A stretch of DNA of 64,000 nt from UBA11358 sp049517655. GTDB taxonomy: Bacteria > Verrucomicrobiota > Verrucomicrobiia > Limisphaerales > UBA11358. The translations under genes were made by a program, and so were the position numbers. Under the pieces are notes generated by a model, which saw only the letters and a list, made by a program, of their open reading frames with translations, did not search any database and was not told the origin of the DNA. The stretch is from NCBI GenBank assembly GCA_049517655.1, contig JBEKRQ010000002.1, positions 124,001 through 188,000 on the forward strand, read 5' to 3'. Below, piece after piece: positions 1 through 8,641 of the stretch (within the stretch, counting starts at the first letter, position 1; every line of letters begins with the position of its first letter).

Positions 1-540
1 GAACATCAACTCAAGGCCGCCAATGCCAGCATTGGCGCGGCGCGGGCCGCGTTTTTCCCAACCGTCACGCTCACCGCTTCGGGCGGCACCGCCAGTTCGC
101 AACTCTCCAACCTGTTCGCCCCCGGTTCCGGCACGTGGCTGTTTTCGCCGCAAATCACGTTGCCCATTTTCACGGCGGGGAGAAACCTCGCCAATCTGGA
201 CGCGGCCAGGATCGGCAAACTGATTGAAGTCGCGAATTACGAGAAAGCCATTCAAACTGCCTTCCGGGAAGTTTCTGACTCCCTGGCGGCGCGGGCGACG
301 GTGGAAGTGCAGCTTGACGCCGGGGAAGCCCTCGTCAAAGCCGAGCAACGGCGTTATGAACTGGCCGAAGCGCGTTTCCGTCAGGGCGTGGACAGTTATC
401 TCAACGTCCTCTCCGCGCAGCAGAACCTCTACCAGGCGCAGGAAAATCTCATTCAATTTCAATTTTCCCGCTTGTCCAATCTGATTAACCTTTACCAGGC
501 GCTCGGCGGCGGCTGGCGGGAATACTCGCCGCAACATTAA
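1..540 (+). CDS. TolC/OprM-type outer-membrane efflux channel, C-terminal part
   Basis: The gene is cut by the left edge; its frame is open from base 1 to the TAA at 538-540, giving 179 residues. What is visible is the second half of an outer membrane factor: a beta-strand stretch ending LPIFTAGRN, then a long helical region with the family-typical RFRQGVDSYLNVLSAQ and a closing YQALGGGW. Such proteins form the trimeric channel through the outer membrane and periplasm for tripartite exporters. The adaptor and the inner-membrane transporter follow on the same strand, so this is very likely their cognate exit duct in one operon. Lipidation or a signal peptide cannot be judged because the N-terminus is missing. 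Confidence 0.87.
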   Translation, partial: EHQLKAANASIGAARAAFFPTVTLTASGGTASSQLSNLFAPGSGTWLFSPQITLPIFTAGRNLANLDAARIGKLIEVANYEKAIQTAFREVSDSLAARATVEVQLDAGEALVKAEQRRYELAEARFRQGVDSYLNVLSAQQNLYQAQENLIQFQFSRLSNLINLYQALGGGWREYSPQH

Positions 541-572
541 CGTCCTGTTTTAATTGAGAAGACATTGAAGTT

Positions 573-1796
573 ATGAATGAAAACAAACCTGCCCCTCCAC
601 CAGTGGTGAATGGCGCGAAGTTGGCGAAATTTAATTCACCGTGGTTCATCTGGCCCGCCACCGGCGCGCTCGCCGTGCTGTTGTTTTTTGGGCTGGATTA
701 TCTGGTCACCGCGTTCACGCACGAATCCACCGACGACGCTTTTATTGCCGCGCATGTTGTGTCCCTTGCGCCGCGAGTTGCCGGACAGGTTTCCACCGTT
801 CACGTGCTCGACAACGAAATGGTCCGCTCAAACGATTTGCTCGTTGAGATTGACCCGGCGGATTACTCGACGGCAGCCGCGCAGAAACAATCCTCCGCCG
901 ACGCCGCGGAAGCCAACTACAAGACGATGCTTGCCGCGCTCGATTTGATGACCGTGAAAGTGGCCACCGCCGAAGCCACCGCCGACCAATCGAAGGCCGA
1001 CGCCGACGCGGCCCAAGCCACCGATGCGCGCGCACAGGCGGATTTTCAGCGCAGCCAAGAGTTGCGGAAGCAGAACACCATTTCGGCGCAGGAATTTGAC
1101 GCCGCGCAGGCCGCAGTCAAGCAGGCCGACGCGAACCTCGCCGCCGCGAAACAAAAGGCCGTCGCCGATGCCTCGAAAATCAACGAAGCCAGGGCGCAAT
1201 TGGAGGCAACCAAAGCCGCTATCGGCATGGCGCTCGCCCAATTCCGGCAGGCGCAGACTGCTGTGCAATCGGCGCAACTGGACCTTTCCTACACCAAAAT
1301 TTTTGCGCCCTGCGACGGGCGCGTGACGCGCAAGGCCGTCGAGTCGGGCAATTACGTTCAGGTGGGACAGCAATTGATGTCCATCGTGCCGACGGACATC
1401 TGGGTTGTGGCCAATTTCAAGGAATCGCAGTTGAAAAAAATGAAGCCCGGCCAGCCAGCGTTCGTTGAAATTGACGCACTCGGTAAATCGCTGCGCGGGC
1501 ACGTGGACAGCGTACAGGCCGGCAGCGGCGCGGCGTTCAGTTTGCTGCCGCCTGAAAACGCGACGGGCAATTACGTGAAAGTAGTCCAACGCGTGCCGGT
1601 AAAAATTCTTTTCGACGAACCACTGCCTGCCGACCACACAATTGGCCCCGGTTTGTCCGTAACACCAAGCGTGCGCGTCAGCCGGTTTGAAATAGCCGGC
1701 TGGGCGATTGTATTGTTGGCGGTTGTCTTGGCGGGCGCAGCGCAATTTATTTTCCGATTCATTTTGGGCCGGAAACTCAACAGCGCGCGACAATAG
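573..1796 (+). CDS. emrA: EmrA/HlyD-type membrane fusion protein
   Basis: A 407-residue periplasmic adaptor linking an inner-membrane MFS pump to a TolC channel. After a short cytoplasmic head comes a membrane anchor (about residues 24-45), the first half of a lipoyl-like domain (APRVAGQVSTVHV), a long alpha-helical coiled-coil hairpin rich in Ala, Lys and Gln (about 95-225), the second lipoyl half (APCDGRVTRKAVESGNYV) and a beta-barrel domain. It starts 32 bases after the upstream channel gene and is followed by the DHA2 pump, which is the classic EmrAB order. Odd point: the C-terminus carries a second hydrophobic segment (about residues 374-398) followed by Arg/Lys, which ordinary EmrA proteins lack. 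The substrate cannot be told from sequence. Confidence 0.9.
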   Translation: MNENKPAPPPVVNGAKLAKFNSPWFIWPATGALAVLLFFGLDYLVTAFTHESTDDAFIAAHVVSLAPRVAGQVSTVHVLDNEMVRSNDLLVEIDPADYSTAAAQKQSSADAAEANYKTMLAALDLMTVKVATAEATADQSKADADAAQATDARAQADFQRSQELRKQNTISAQEFDAAQAAVKQADANLAAAKQKAVADASKINEARAQLEATKAAIGMALAQFRQAQTAVQSAQLDLSYTKIFAPCDGRVTRKAVESGNYVQVGQQLMSIVPTDIWVVANFKESQLKKMKPGQPAFVEIDALGKSLRGHVDSVQAGSGAAFSLLPPENATGNYVKVVQRVPVKILFDEPLPADHTIGPGLSVTPSVRVSRFEIAGWAIVLLAVVLAGAAQFIFRFILGRKLNSARQ

Positions 1797-1824
1797 AAGT
1801 CTGTCCGATGAGTTCTCCGAAAAA

Positions 1825-1884
1825 GTGGCACAGGCTTCCAACCTGTGAATTTCAACCGGGACACAGGCCCGAGACCTGCGCCAC
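1825..1884 (+). repeat. Twin-hairpin dispersed element between emrA and emrB
   Basis: Sixty bases begin GTGGC and end GCCAC, with two back-to-back hairpins inside: CACAGG...CCTGTG and CACAGG...CCTGCG. The overall design (inverted ends, two hairpins) is shared with elements near 5631, 7901, 19493, 29050, 31507 and 41724, although the stem sequence differs. It fills most of the gap between two genes of one operon, so it could tune the relative expression of pump and adaptor; that is inference. Confidence 0.6.
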
Positions 1885-1899
1885 AAATTGAATTTTCCC

Positions 1900-3474
1900 A
1901 TGTCCGACGACATCCATCATCAGGAATGGCATCCGCGCCACAGTCCATGGCTCGTCGCGGTGGGCGTGATGCTGGCGACGTTCATGCAGGTGCTCGACAC
2001 GTCCATCGCCAACATCGCGCTGCCGCACATCGCGGGCAGCCTTTCGGTGACGCCGGATGAGGCGACGTGGGTGCTGACAAGCTATCTCGTGTCCAACGCC
2101 ATCATCCTGCCAATGACCGGCTGGCTGGGAAATCATTTTGGCCGGAAGCGGGTCTTCATTTCCTGCATCGGGATTTTCACATTCGCGTCGATATTGTGCG
2201 GGCTGGCGCTGAATCTGCCCATGCTGATTCTGGCGCGCATTTTGCAGGGGGCGGGCGGCGGCGCGATGGTGCCCATTGCCCAGGCGATTTTGCTGGAAAG
2301 CTTTCCGGTGGCCAAGCGCGGTGTGGCAATGGCGACGTTCGCGCTGGCGGTAATCGTGGCGCCGATCATCGGGCCGACGCTCGGCGGCTGGATCACGGAC
2401 AATTATTCATGGCGCTGGATTTTTTACATCAACCTGCCGGTGGGCATCCTGGCCATGTGTCTAGCGGAGTGGCTCGTCGAGGATCCGCCTTATATCAAAC
2501 GCAACTTGAAGGCGGCAATTGATTTCGTCGGGTTCGGACTGCTGGCGGTCTGGCTGGCGACGCTGCAAATCACACTCGACAAGGGACAGGAAGCCGACTG
2601 GTTTGGCTCGGAATGGATACGGTGGTTTGTGGGCATTTCGGCTGTTTCCATGATTGCCTTTGTTATCCGGGAACTCAGGGTGGAGCATCCGCTGGTGGAC
2701 TTGCGGATTCTCAAGAGCCGGAATTTCGCCACCGGCCTGATGTTGATGATGGTGGTAGGCATTATTCTTTACGGCACGACGGCGGAGTTGCCATTGTTTT
2801 TGCAAACGTTGATGGGTTATCCGGCGTTGCAAAGCGGTTACGCGATGAGTCCGCGCGGTATCGCGGCGTTTGTCACCACCATCATCATGGGGCGGATGGT
2901 CGGGCGCGTCCGGATGCGCTGGCTGTTGTGCTTTGGTTTTTCGATGTTGAGCCTGTCCGCCTTCATGTTGAGCGACATCAACCTGCAAGTGAGCATGGCC
3001 AGTATCATCTTCCCAACCGTGCTGAACGGCGTGGCCATCAGTTTTATTTTTGTGCCGCTGACGACGACGACGATGAGCCAGTTGCGCCAGCGGCAAATCG
3101 GCAGTGCCACCGGCCTTTACAGCCTCATGCAAAACATCGGCGGCAGCATCGGCATCGCTTTCGTAACAACCATGGTCGCGCGCGGCGCGCAGGCGCATCA
3201 GGCGCTCATGGTCGGGCATTTGACACCGACCGATCCGGCGTTCACGCAACAACTCCACGCGACCAGCTCCATGCTCGCCCGGCACAGCGACCCGGTGACG
3301 GCGACGCATCAGGCCTACGCCCTCATTTACAACACGCTCAACCAGCAGGCGCATTTGTGGGCGTTTGTGGACACGTTCCGGATATTCGGGCTGATGGTGT
3401 TGTGCTGCCTCCCACTGATTTTTCTGTTCAAACGGATCAAGCACGTACCAGTTAGAGCGGCGGAAGTGCATTGA
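1900..3474 (+). CDS. emrB: EmrB-type DHA2 family drug exporter
   Basis: An inner-membrane proton-driven multidrug exporter of the major facilitator superfamily, DHA2 branch (14 membrane segments expected). The N-terminal signature is clear: FMQVLDTSIANIALPHIAGS in helix 1, WVLTSYLVSNAI in helix 2, GRKRVF in the loop between helices 2 and 3, and the antiporter motif GPTLGGWITD in helix 5. An ATG at 1900 is chosen over an in-frame TTG at 1888 because homologues start just before the HSPWLVA stretch; neither has a clear ribosome binding site. Length from this start is 524 residues, normal for the family. Together with the two upstream genes it makes a complete tripartite exporter spanning both membranes. 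Confidence 0.92.
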   Translation: MSDDIHHQEWHPRHSPWLVAVGVMLATFMQVLDTSIANIALPHIAGSLSVTPDEATWVLTSYLVSNAIILPMTGWLGNHFGRKRVFISCIGIFTFASILCGLALNLPMLILARILQGAGGGAMVPIAQAILLESFPVAKRGVAMATFALAVIVAPIIGPTLGGWITDNYSWRWIFYINLPVGILAMCLAEWLVEDPPYIKRNLKAAIDFVGFGLLAVWLATLQITLDKGQEADWFGSEWIRWFVGISAVSMIAFVIRELRVEHPLVDLRILKSRNFATGLMLMMVVGIILYGTTAELPLFLQTLMGYPALQSGYAMSPRGIAAFVTTIIMGRMVGRVRMRWLLCFGFSMLSLSAFMLSDINLQVSMASIIFPTVLNGVAISFIFVPLTTTTMSQLRQRQIGSATGLYSLMQNIGGSIGIAFVTTMVARGAQAHQALMVGHLTPTDPAFTQQLHATSSMLARHSDPVTATHQAYALIYNTLNQQAHLWAFVDTFRIFGLMVLCCLPLIFLFKRIKHVPVRAAEVH

Positions 3475-3585
3475 CAAGCCACAACCATCGGTGTTGCACT
3501 AATTCTGGCAGCGCTGATGTATTGACTGAATCGCGCCAATCTATGAGCGGCCAGGATGCTTGACCCATCAGTGGCTGCTGTTAGT

Positions 3586-4572
3586 ATGCCCAAAAATTCG
3601 GTGAAGTTCGTCCATTTCATTTCAGTTTTGTTGATGACATTCTGTTTCAGCCTGCCGCTGCAAGCAGAGTTGGCGGATGGCGTTCTCGCTGTCGTCAATG
3701 ATTCGGTCATCACGCGCGGGCAGGTCGAGGACTTCGTTGCACCGGCCATTGACGCATTGCGCCGGGAATACGCCCATCAAGAGAATGTATCGAACGTTTT
3801 TGAACAAAAAGCAACCGACGTGTTCAACGACGGTCTGGAACAATTGGTTGAGCGGCAGTTGATTCTGCACGACTTTGATGCGGAGGGCTACAGGCTGCCC
3901 GACGCCGCTGTGGACGAACTGGTCCAGGAACGCATCCGCGAGCGGTTCGGTGACCGCATCACGCTGATGAAAACACTTCAGGCGCAGGGAATGACGTTCG
4001 AAAAATTCCGCCAGGAGGTGCGTGAGCAATACATCGTTTCCGCGTTGCGCGCCAAAAATATTTCACCGGGGAAAGCCATCATTTCGCCCTACAAGGTTGA
4101 AACCTACTACCTCGCACACCAGGACGATTTCAAAGTCGAGGATGAAATCAAACTGCGCATGATCGTGCTCAACAAAGCCTCCGACGACGACACCAACACG
4201 CCGGGTCGGGCCAACGAAATCCTGACCCAAATCAAGGAGGGCGCGACGTTCCAGGAAATGGCCTCCGTTAATTCGGAAGGTTCGCAGCAAAGGCAAGGCG
4301 GTGACTGGGGCTGGGTCGAGCGCTCCGTGCTCCGCAAGGAACTTGCTGGCGTCGCCTTCGCGCTCAAGCCCGGCCAGGTCAGCGACGTGATTGAAACGCC
4401 CGAAGCCTGTTACCTCATGCTCGTCGAGCAAAAACGCCCTGCACACGTCAAGCCGCTCAATGAAGTGCGTGATGAAATTGAGGCGTCCCTTCGCGCGCAA
4501 CAACAGAAACAGCTCGAAGAACAGTGGATTGACCGGCTGAAGCAGAAAACATTCATCCTGAAATTTCCTTAA
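3586..4572 (+). CDS. surA: SurA-like periplasmic peptidyl-prolyl isomerase
   Basis: A secreted chaperone/isomerase that assists outer-membrane protein folding. Starting at the ATG at 3586 gives a good Sec signal peptide (MPKNSVKF, hydrophobic core, cleavage near PLQA|EL); an upstream in-frame ATG at 3556 would add ten unlikely residues. The mature protein has a SurA N-terminal helical domain opening DGVLAVVNDSVITRGQVEDF (about 30-150) and one parvulin-type rotamase domain (about 175-290) with the typical GGDWGWVERS and LKPGQVSDVIET. At 328 residues it has a single parvulin domain, fewer than E. coli SurA. pdxA follows 58 bases downstream, the same pairing as surA-pdxA in enterobacteria. Confidence 0.88.
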   Translation: MPKNSVKFVHFISVLLMTFCFSLPLQAELADGVLAVVNDSVITRGQVEDFVAPAIDALRREYAHQENVSNVFEQKATDVFNDGLEQLVERQLILHDFDAEGYRLPDAAVDELVQERIRERFGDRITLMKTLQAQGMTFEKFRQEVREQYIVSALRAKNISPGKAIISPYKVETYYLAHQDDFKVEDEIKLRMIVLNKASDDDTNTPGRANEILTQIKEGATFQEMASVNSEGSQQRQGGDWGWVERSVLRKELAGVAFALKPGQVSDVIETPEACYLMLVEQKRPAHVKPLNEVRDEIEASLRAQQQKQLEEQWIDRLKQKTFILKFP

Positions 4573-4630
4573 GACGTGAATCCGACCCAAAAAAATTCGT
4601 TTGCCGCGGGTCAAGAGTGAGTGAGTTTTC

Positions 4631-5623
4631 ATGACCACTTGGATTGGTGTCACACTCGGCGATGTCACCGGCATCGGCCCCGAAGTCACGCTCAAAGCCA
4701 TTGCTGCTGAAGCTGCAAGCGATGACACACGTTATTTGCTCATTGGCGATGAAAATCACGCCCGGCGGTTGAACGAAAAATTGGGAAGCCAACTGCCGCT
4801 CAAGAAATTTTCCGGCTATGGCGACGCGGGAAAAATGTTCATCGCAAATCCGCTTGCCGGACCATTGCCGGAAAATCTGCCCGCCGGTTCACCGGTTGCC
4901 GCAAACGCCGCAGTGACCTTTTTGCGCGATGGCGCGGAACGCTGTCTGCGTCGCGAACTGGACGCACTTGTCACTGCGCCCGTCAACAAGGAATCCATCA
5001 TTCGCGCCGGACATAAATTCGTCGGACAGACGGAATTTTTTTCCGAAATCTCCAAAACGAAACGCTACGCGATGATGCTGCTCGGCCACGACGAACATGA
5101 TCGCTGGTTGCGCGTGGCGCTGGTGACCATTCACACCTCGATACAATCGGTTCCCAAAAAAATCACGCCGGGAAACATCACGCTCGCCATCGAACTCGCC
5201 ACGCAAGCCTGCCATGATTTGCAATTGCCGCGAGCACGCATTGCTGTTTGCGGTTTGAATCCGCACGCGGGCGAAGGCGGCGAATTCGGCGACGAGGAAA
5301 TTAAAATCATCACCCCAGCGGTTCTGGCCGCAAAAAAACGCGGACTGGACGTTGTCGGTCCGTTAAGTGGCGATACGGTTTTTCACTACGCCTTGCAGGG
5401 GGATTTTGACGCCGTTGTCGCGATGTATCACGACCAGGGACTGGCACCGCTGAAAGTCGTCGCGTTTGACACCGGCGTGAACTGGACGCTGGGTCTGCCG
5501 TTCATCCGCACCTCGCCAGACCACGGCACGGCTTACGACATCGCGGGAAAAGAAGTTGCCAATCCTTCAAGCATGATTGCGGCGATCCGGCTGGCAAAGC
5601 AACTGGCGAAGAATCGCGGATAA
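4631..5623 (+). CDS. pdxA: 4-hydroxythreonine-4-phosphate dehydrogenase
   Basis: Catalyses the NAD-dependent oxidation of 4-phosphohydroxy-L-threonine in the DXP-dependent route to pyridoxal phosphate. The 330 residues match the family length. Recognisable blocks are the start ITLGDVTGIGPEV-like (here VTLGDVTGIGPEVTLKA), TAPVNKESI, GQTEFFSE, and the C-terminal metal/substrate block YHDQGLAPLKV...GLPFIRTSPDHGTAYDIAG with the conserved histidines. It lies directly behind surA and probably shares its transcript. The end of the gene is followed by a hairpin-rich dispersed element rather than a simple terminator. Confidence 0.95.
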   Translation: MTTWIGVTLGDVTGIGPEVTLKAIAAEAASDDTRYLLIGDENHARRLNEKLGSQLPLKKFSGYGDAGKMFIANPLAGPLPENLPAGSPVAANAAVTFLRDGAERCLRRELDALVTAPVNKESIIRAGHKFVGQTEFFSEISKTKRYAMMLLGHDEHDRWLRVALVTIHTSIQSVPKKITPGNITLAIELATQACHDLQLPRARIAVCGLNPHAGEGGEFGDEEIKIITPAVLAAKKRGLDVVGPLSGDTVFHYALQGDFDAVVAMYHDQGLAPLKVVAFDTGVNWTLGLPFIRTSPDHGTAYDIAGKEVANPSSMIAAIRLAKQLAKNRG

Positions 5624-5630
5624 AAATTAT

Positions 5631-5785
5631 GGTAGCGCCCGCGTCTCGCGGGCAGTTTCGGGCGTCGCGCCCGAAACAAAAGAGGAATAACAAATGTCTA
5701 AGCGAGGTCGGTTGTTTGCGATCTCTCGAACACCGCAGCAATTCGGCGGGACGCCGAATTGAACCCGCCAGAGGCGGGTGCTACT
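5631..5785 (+). repeat. Large composite hairpin element between pdxA and trpC
   Basis: About 155 bases with ends GGTAGC and GCTACT. Four hairpins are visible: CGCCCGCG...CGCGGGC, TTTCGGGC...GCCCGAAA, CAATTCGGC...GCCGAATTG and CCCGCC...GGCGGG, two at each side of a roughly 60-base non-palindromic centre. It looks like two copies of the twin-hairpin element in opposite orientation, similar in plan to REPIN-type repeats. The right end supplies the TAG stop of trpC (5781-5783, minus strand). Confidence 0.65.
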
Positions 5786-6584
5786 CAATTAATTCGCGAA
5801 CTTTCTTCTGGATGTTGCCGCCGCGCATCAAAGATTCGCCGACCAGAATCACCTTCGCGCCACATTTCTTTAACCGTTCCACATCCGCGCGCGTGTGAAT
5901 GCCGCTTTCGGCGACGAGGAGTGACGAGTGACAGGTGGCGGGTGACGAGAAAAGCTTCGCCGCGATTTTTTCAGTTGTGGCCAGGTCAACTTTGAATGTC
6001 TTCAAATCGCGGTTGTTGACACCGATGAGACTCGCGCCAATTTTCATCGCGCGCACCAATTCAGCTTCATCATGAACCTCCACCAACACAGCCAGGGCGG
6101 TTTCCGTCGCGAGCGAATGGAATTTAGCCAATTGCTCGTCGCTCAAAATCGCGACGATGAGCAGAATTGCATCTGCACCCCATTCGACGGCTTCGAGAAT
6201 CTGCCGCTCATCAATGATGAAATCCTTGCATAGTAGTGGCAGCTTCACCGCCGCGCGAATTTGCCGGAGATAATCGAGCGAACCCTGAAAAAAATTTTCA
6301 TCGGTCAGAACCGAGAGACAACTCGCGCCCGCCGCCTCGTATTCCACGGCAATGCGCACCGGATCAAAGTCCTTGCAAATCACGCCTGCGGATGGCGAAG
6401 CCCTTTTGACTTCGGCAATCAGGGCTATGTCGCCATGGCGCGGCTGGCGTAACGCCGCGAGAAAATCGCGGCGTTCATCGTGTTCGAGCAACGCGTCGCG
6501 CAAATCGCCTGCCACAATGAGTCGCCCAGGCAGTTTCGCCACCTCACGTCTTTTTTGCTCAACAATTTTGTCGAGAATGTTCAT
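5781..6584 (-). CDS. trpC: Indole-3-glycerol phosphate synthase
   Basis: A cytosolic TIM-barrel enzyme of tryptophan synthesis that closes carboxyphenylamino-deoxyribulose phosphate to indole-3-glycerol phosphate. The 267-residue protein begins MNILDKIVEQKRREV, carries the family blocks IALIAEVKRASPSAG, LPLLCKDFIID, LVEVHDEAEL, IGVNNRDLKTF and ends VAESGIHTRADVERLK...ILVGESLMRGG. No other trp genes are in the window, so the tryptophan pathway is dispersed in this genome. The stop codon lies inside the terminal repeat of the neighbouring hairpin element, so the last residues (KVRELIE) may have been shaped by that insertion. Confidence 0.96.
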   Translation of the reverse strand: MNILDKIVEQKRREVAKLPGRLIVAGDLRDALLEHDERRDFLAALRQPRHGDIALIAEVKRASPSAGVICKDFDPVRIAVEYEAAGASCLSVLTDENFFQGSLDYLRQIRAAVKLPLLCKDFIIDERQILEAVEWGADAILLIVAILSDEQLAKFHSLATETALAVLVEVHDEAELVRAMKIGASLIGVNNRDLKTFKVDLATTEKIAAKLFSSPATCHSSLLVAESGIHTRADVERLKKCGAKVILVGESLMRGGNIQKKVRELIE

Positions 6585-6589
6585 TGTTC

Positions 6590-6662
6590 AATAGTTAGCA
6601 CTCAGTAGTCAGTAGTGCGTGGGCGATTGCTACTAACTACCAACTATTGACTACTGACTCGT
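6590..6662 (+). repeat. TAGTCAG-type heptamer repeat region, inverted
   Basis: The 73 bases between prfB and trpC are made of the phrases AATAGTTAG, CAGTAGTCAGTAGT and, in the reverse sense, ACTACCAACTATTGACTACTGAC. CAGTAGT is repeated twice in tandem with a 7-base period and the two halves of the region are partly complementary. It resembles the short tandemly repeated heptamers known from filamentous cyanobacteria. No promoter or terminator could be identified here. Confidence 0.5.
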
Positions 6663-6663
6663 T

Positions 6664-7810
6664 TTATTCTTCTTCATCTTTCACGCCCTGCATCCGCTTC
6701 GTCGGACACCCTGCCCGCAACCAGCCGTTCACGAACGCGTCGAGGTCGCCGTCCATCACGGCTTGAACATTGCTCGTTTCGACGCCAGTGCGCAAATCTT
6801 TCACCATGCGATACGGTTGGAAGACGTAGCTGCGAATCTGGTTGCCCCATGAAATGCTGCCTTTCTCGCCGTAAAAGCGTTCCATATCGGCCTTTGCCGC
6901 ATCCTGCCGCTGCGCGTAAATCCGCGAAAGCAACAACTTCATCGCCGTGGCGCGATTCTGGTGTTGTGACCGCTGGTTTTGCGATGCGACGACGATGCCG
7001 GTCGGAATGTGTGTGATGCGCACGGCGGTTTCGACCTTGTTCACGTTCTGGCCACCTTTGCCACCGGAACGGAATGTGTCGATTTGAAATTCATTCGGCG
7101 GTATGATGATTCCAGAATCGTTTTCCTCGATTTCCACAATCACGTCTACGCTGGCGAAACTCGTATGGCGGCGTTTGTTGGCATCGAACGGCGAGATGCG
7201 CACTAGCCGATGCACGCCGCGCTCGGCCTTGGTGAAACCGTAGGCGTTTTCACCTTGAATCAGCATGGTGATGCTCTTGAGTCCTGCGCCTTCGCCGGAC
7301 AGCGCGTCGGTGACTTCGATTTCCCAGCCGCGCGATTCGGCCCAGCGCTGATACATGCGCGAGAGCATTTCCGCCCAATCCTGCGCCTCGGTGCCACCCG
7401 CGCCGGCGTTGATGCTCAGGATGCAATTCTTCCGGTCGTGCGGTCCGCTCAAAAAAACCTTCAGTTCGAGCGAATCGAGTTCCTGGAAAAAGCTTTTGAG
7501 GTCGGTCTCGAGTTCCTGAAGAATTTTCAGCTGCGCGTCTAGCGGCTCGGCCTCACCGAGTTCAAGCATGACGTGAAAATCGTCCAGATGTTTTTCCGCC
7601 TGAAGCAGCGGCTCAATTTTGTTGCGGAGCGAATTGGCCTCGTCAATCAGCGCCTGTGCCTTTTCGTGGTTGTTCCAGAAATTATCGGCGGCCATCAAGG
7701 CGTTGAGTTCGCCGAGGCGCTTTTGCACAGCAGGCACGTCAAAGAAACCTCCGCAGGTGCGTGAGTTTCCCAGACGCCGTCGAAATTTCCGTCTTAACCG
7801 TGTCGAACAT
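6664..7810 (-). CDS. prfB: Peptide chain release factor 2 (programmed +1 frameshift)
   Basis: RF2 terminates translation at UGA and UAA. The gene is split: the zero frame starts at ATG 7808-7810 (MFDTVKTEIS...LRRFL) and meets an in-frame TGA after 23 codons (7739-7741); the rest continues in the +1 frame from GAC at 7738-7740. Joining them gives about 381 residues. The main part shows the anticodon-like SPF tripeptide in RISPFDANKRRHTS and the peptidyl-hydrolase GGQ loop in SGGKGGQNVNK. An alternative start in the +1 frame (TTG at 7815) would produce an unrelated N-terminus and is rejected. Production is expected to be autoregulated: low RF2 slows UGA reading and favours the shift. Confidence 0.95.
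7738..7753 (-). promoter_or_regulatory. prfB programmed +1 frameshift site
   Basis: On the minus strand the bases read CGGAGG TTT CTT TGA C. The internal Shine-Dalgarno-like CGGAGG (7748-7753), slippery CTT (7742-7744), in-frame TGA and following C are the elements of the bacterial RF2 recoding signal. The spacing of three bases between AGG and CTT equals that of the E. coli site (AGG GGG TAT CTT TGA has more bases, but its GGGGG overlaps), so the stimulator is close to the P site as required. Confidence 0.9.
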
Positions 7811-7815
7811 GACAA

Positions 7816-7900
7816 TTCAGAATACAGAAGCCGGAAACCGGAAGCTAGAAGGGAAAATTTCAGCCACAGATTATCACAGATGAAACACGGATTTGGAAAC
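7816..7900 (+). repeat. Mosaic of short repeats upstream of prfB
   Basis: Between the prfB start and the next twin-hairpin element lies a patchwork: a stretch with CCGGAAACCGGAAGC and then GCCACAGATTATCACAGATGA, the second phrase being shared with repeat tracts near 30349 and 50868. The prfB promoter must lie in or beyond this patchwork but no convincing box is visible. Confidence 0.4.
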
Positions 7901-7955
7901 GGTAGGGCGCGATGTCCCTATCGCGCCGCGGCTCGCTGGGACAGCGAGCCCTACC
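7901..7955 (+). repeat. Twin-hairpin dispersed element
   Basis: A compact, well preserved copy: ends GGTAGGG and CCCTACC, inner hairpins GGCGCGAT-GTCCCT-ATCGCGCC and GGCTCGCT-GGGAC-AGCGAGCC. The two loops (GTCCCT and GGGAC) are complementary to each other, so the two arms could also pair as one long stem or kiss through their loops. It sits eight bases beyond the 3' end of the minus-strand prepilin-like gene. Confidence 0.75.
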
Positions 7956-7963
7956 TTAAAAAA

Positions 7964-8626
7964 TCACGGAATTGCCAAGCGGTTCGTGGCAACACCGGTT
8001 TGTTGGAACGCTTGTTGCAATTCATTCGCAGTCAATTGCTGAACGCTGCCGTCGGCAAGGCCGATATTGCCCTGATTCACATGACGCGCAGCTGTCCAAT
8101 TAGCGGAGGCGTTTGTCGCAAGCAACAGCAGGCCAGATTTGACCGGAACACCGCCAATTTCAAAATTGTCGTCGCCAGAGAGAAACATTTGCGGATGATC
8201 CAAGTTAGCGTCCAAGCCGACGAAGTAGCTGACGTTATTGTTATTGAAGCCTCTTGAAAAACTGGTCGCGGGGGTTTGTTTAGTGTCTTGCGGACAGATT
8301 AAAAATTTCAGATTGCTCAATATGTTGGACATGACGGGAAAATTTATCCAAGCGTTCCTTCCATTTGCCAACTCCATTGTGCCGCCATTTGTTATGGAAA
8401 CCTGCATCGGAAATTTATCATTGTTGTCGTTAGCCCAAAGCCGGTAAGCGAGGCCGATTTGCTTGAGGTTGCCGACGCAATCAATTCGCCACTTTCGAGA
8501 ATCGTGAGCGGGGGTAAGCAGCGTCAAAAAAATGGTTATAACAAACAACAAGACTACAATCACTGTCACTACTTCCACCAGCGTCCACGCGGCAGTATTT
8601 TGTTTATTTGAAAATCGCGGTTTCAT
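7964..8626 (-). CDS. Prepilin-like protein with C-terminal H-X9-DG motif
   Basis: A 220-residue protein with a type IV pilin-like N-terminus: a short positive leader, then AAWTLVEVVTVIVVLLFVI as the hydrophobic helix with Glu at position 5 of the mature form. The first mature residue would be Trp rather than the usual Phe. The C-terminus carries the H-X9-DG signature (H, nine residues, then DG, followed by SVQQL) of the large DUF1559-like families of Planctomycetes and Verrucomicrobia, whose function is unknown. The middle part contains CPQD and a CVGNLKQIGLAYRLWANDN segment typical of these proteins. Probably processed by a prepilin peptidase and displayed in the envelope. Confidence 0.8.
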   Translation of the reverse strand: MKPRFSNKQNTAAWTLVEVVTVIVVLLFVITIFLTLLTPAHDSRKWRIDCVGNLKQIGLAYRLWANDNNDKFPMQVSITNGGTMELANGRNAWINFPVMSNILSNLKFLICPQDTKQTPATSFSRGFNNNNVSYFVGLDANLDHPQMFLSGDDNFEIGGVPVKSGLLLLATNASANWTAARHVNQGNIGLADGSVQQLTANELQQAFQQTGVATNRLAIP

Positions 8627-8641
8627 GGCCGCGGCCGGATT

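Noticed and set aside
828..1913. Long open frame on the minus strand opposite emrA
   Set aside because: It overlaps a strongly supported gene and its protein is low-complexity Arg/Gly/His; a GC-rich shadow frame.
2461..3477. 338-codon minus-strand frame opposite emrB
   Set aside because: Protein rich in His, Arg and Gln with no recognisable fold; shadow of emrB.
7810..7815. prfB starting at TTG 7815 in a single uninterrupted frame
   Set aside because: That frame gives a nonhomologous Arg-rich N-terminus; the ATG at 7810 plus the classic frameshift signal explains the gene.
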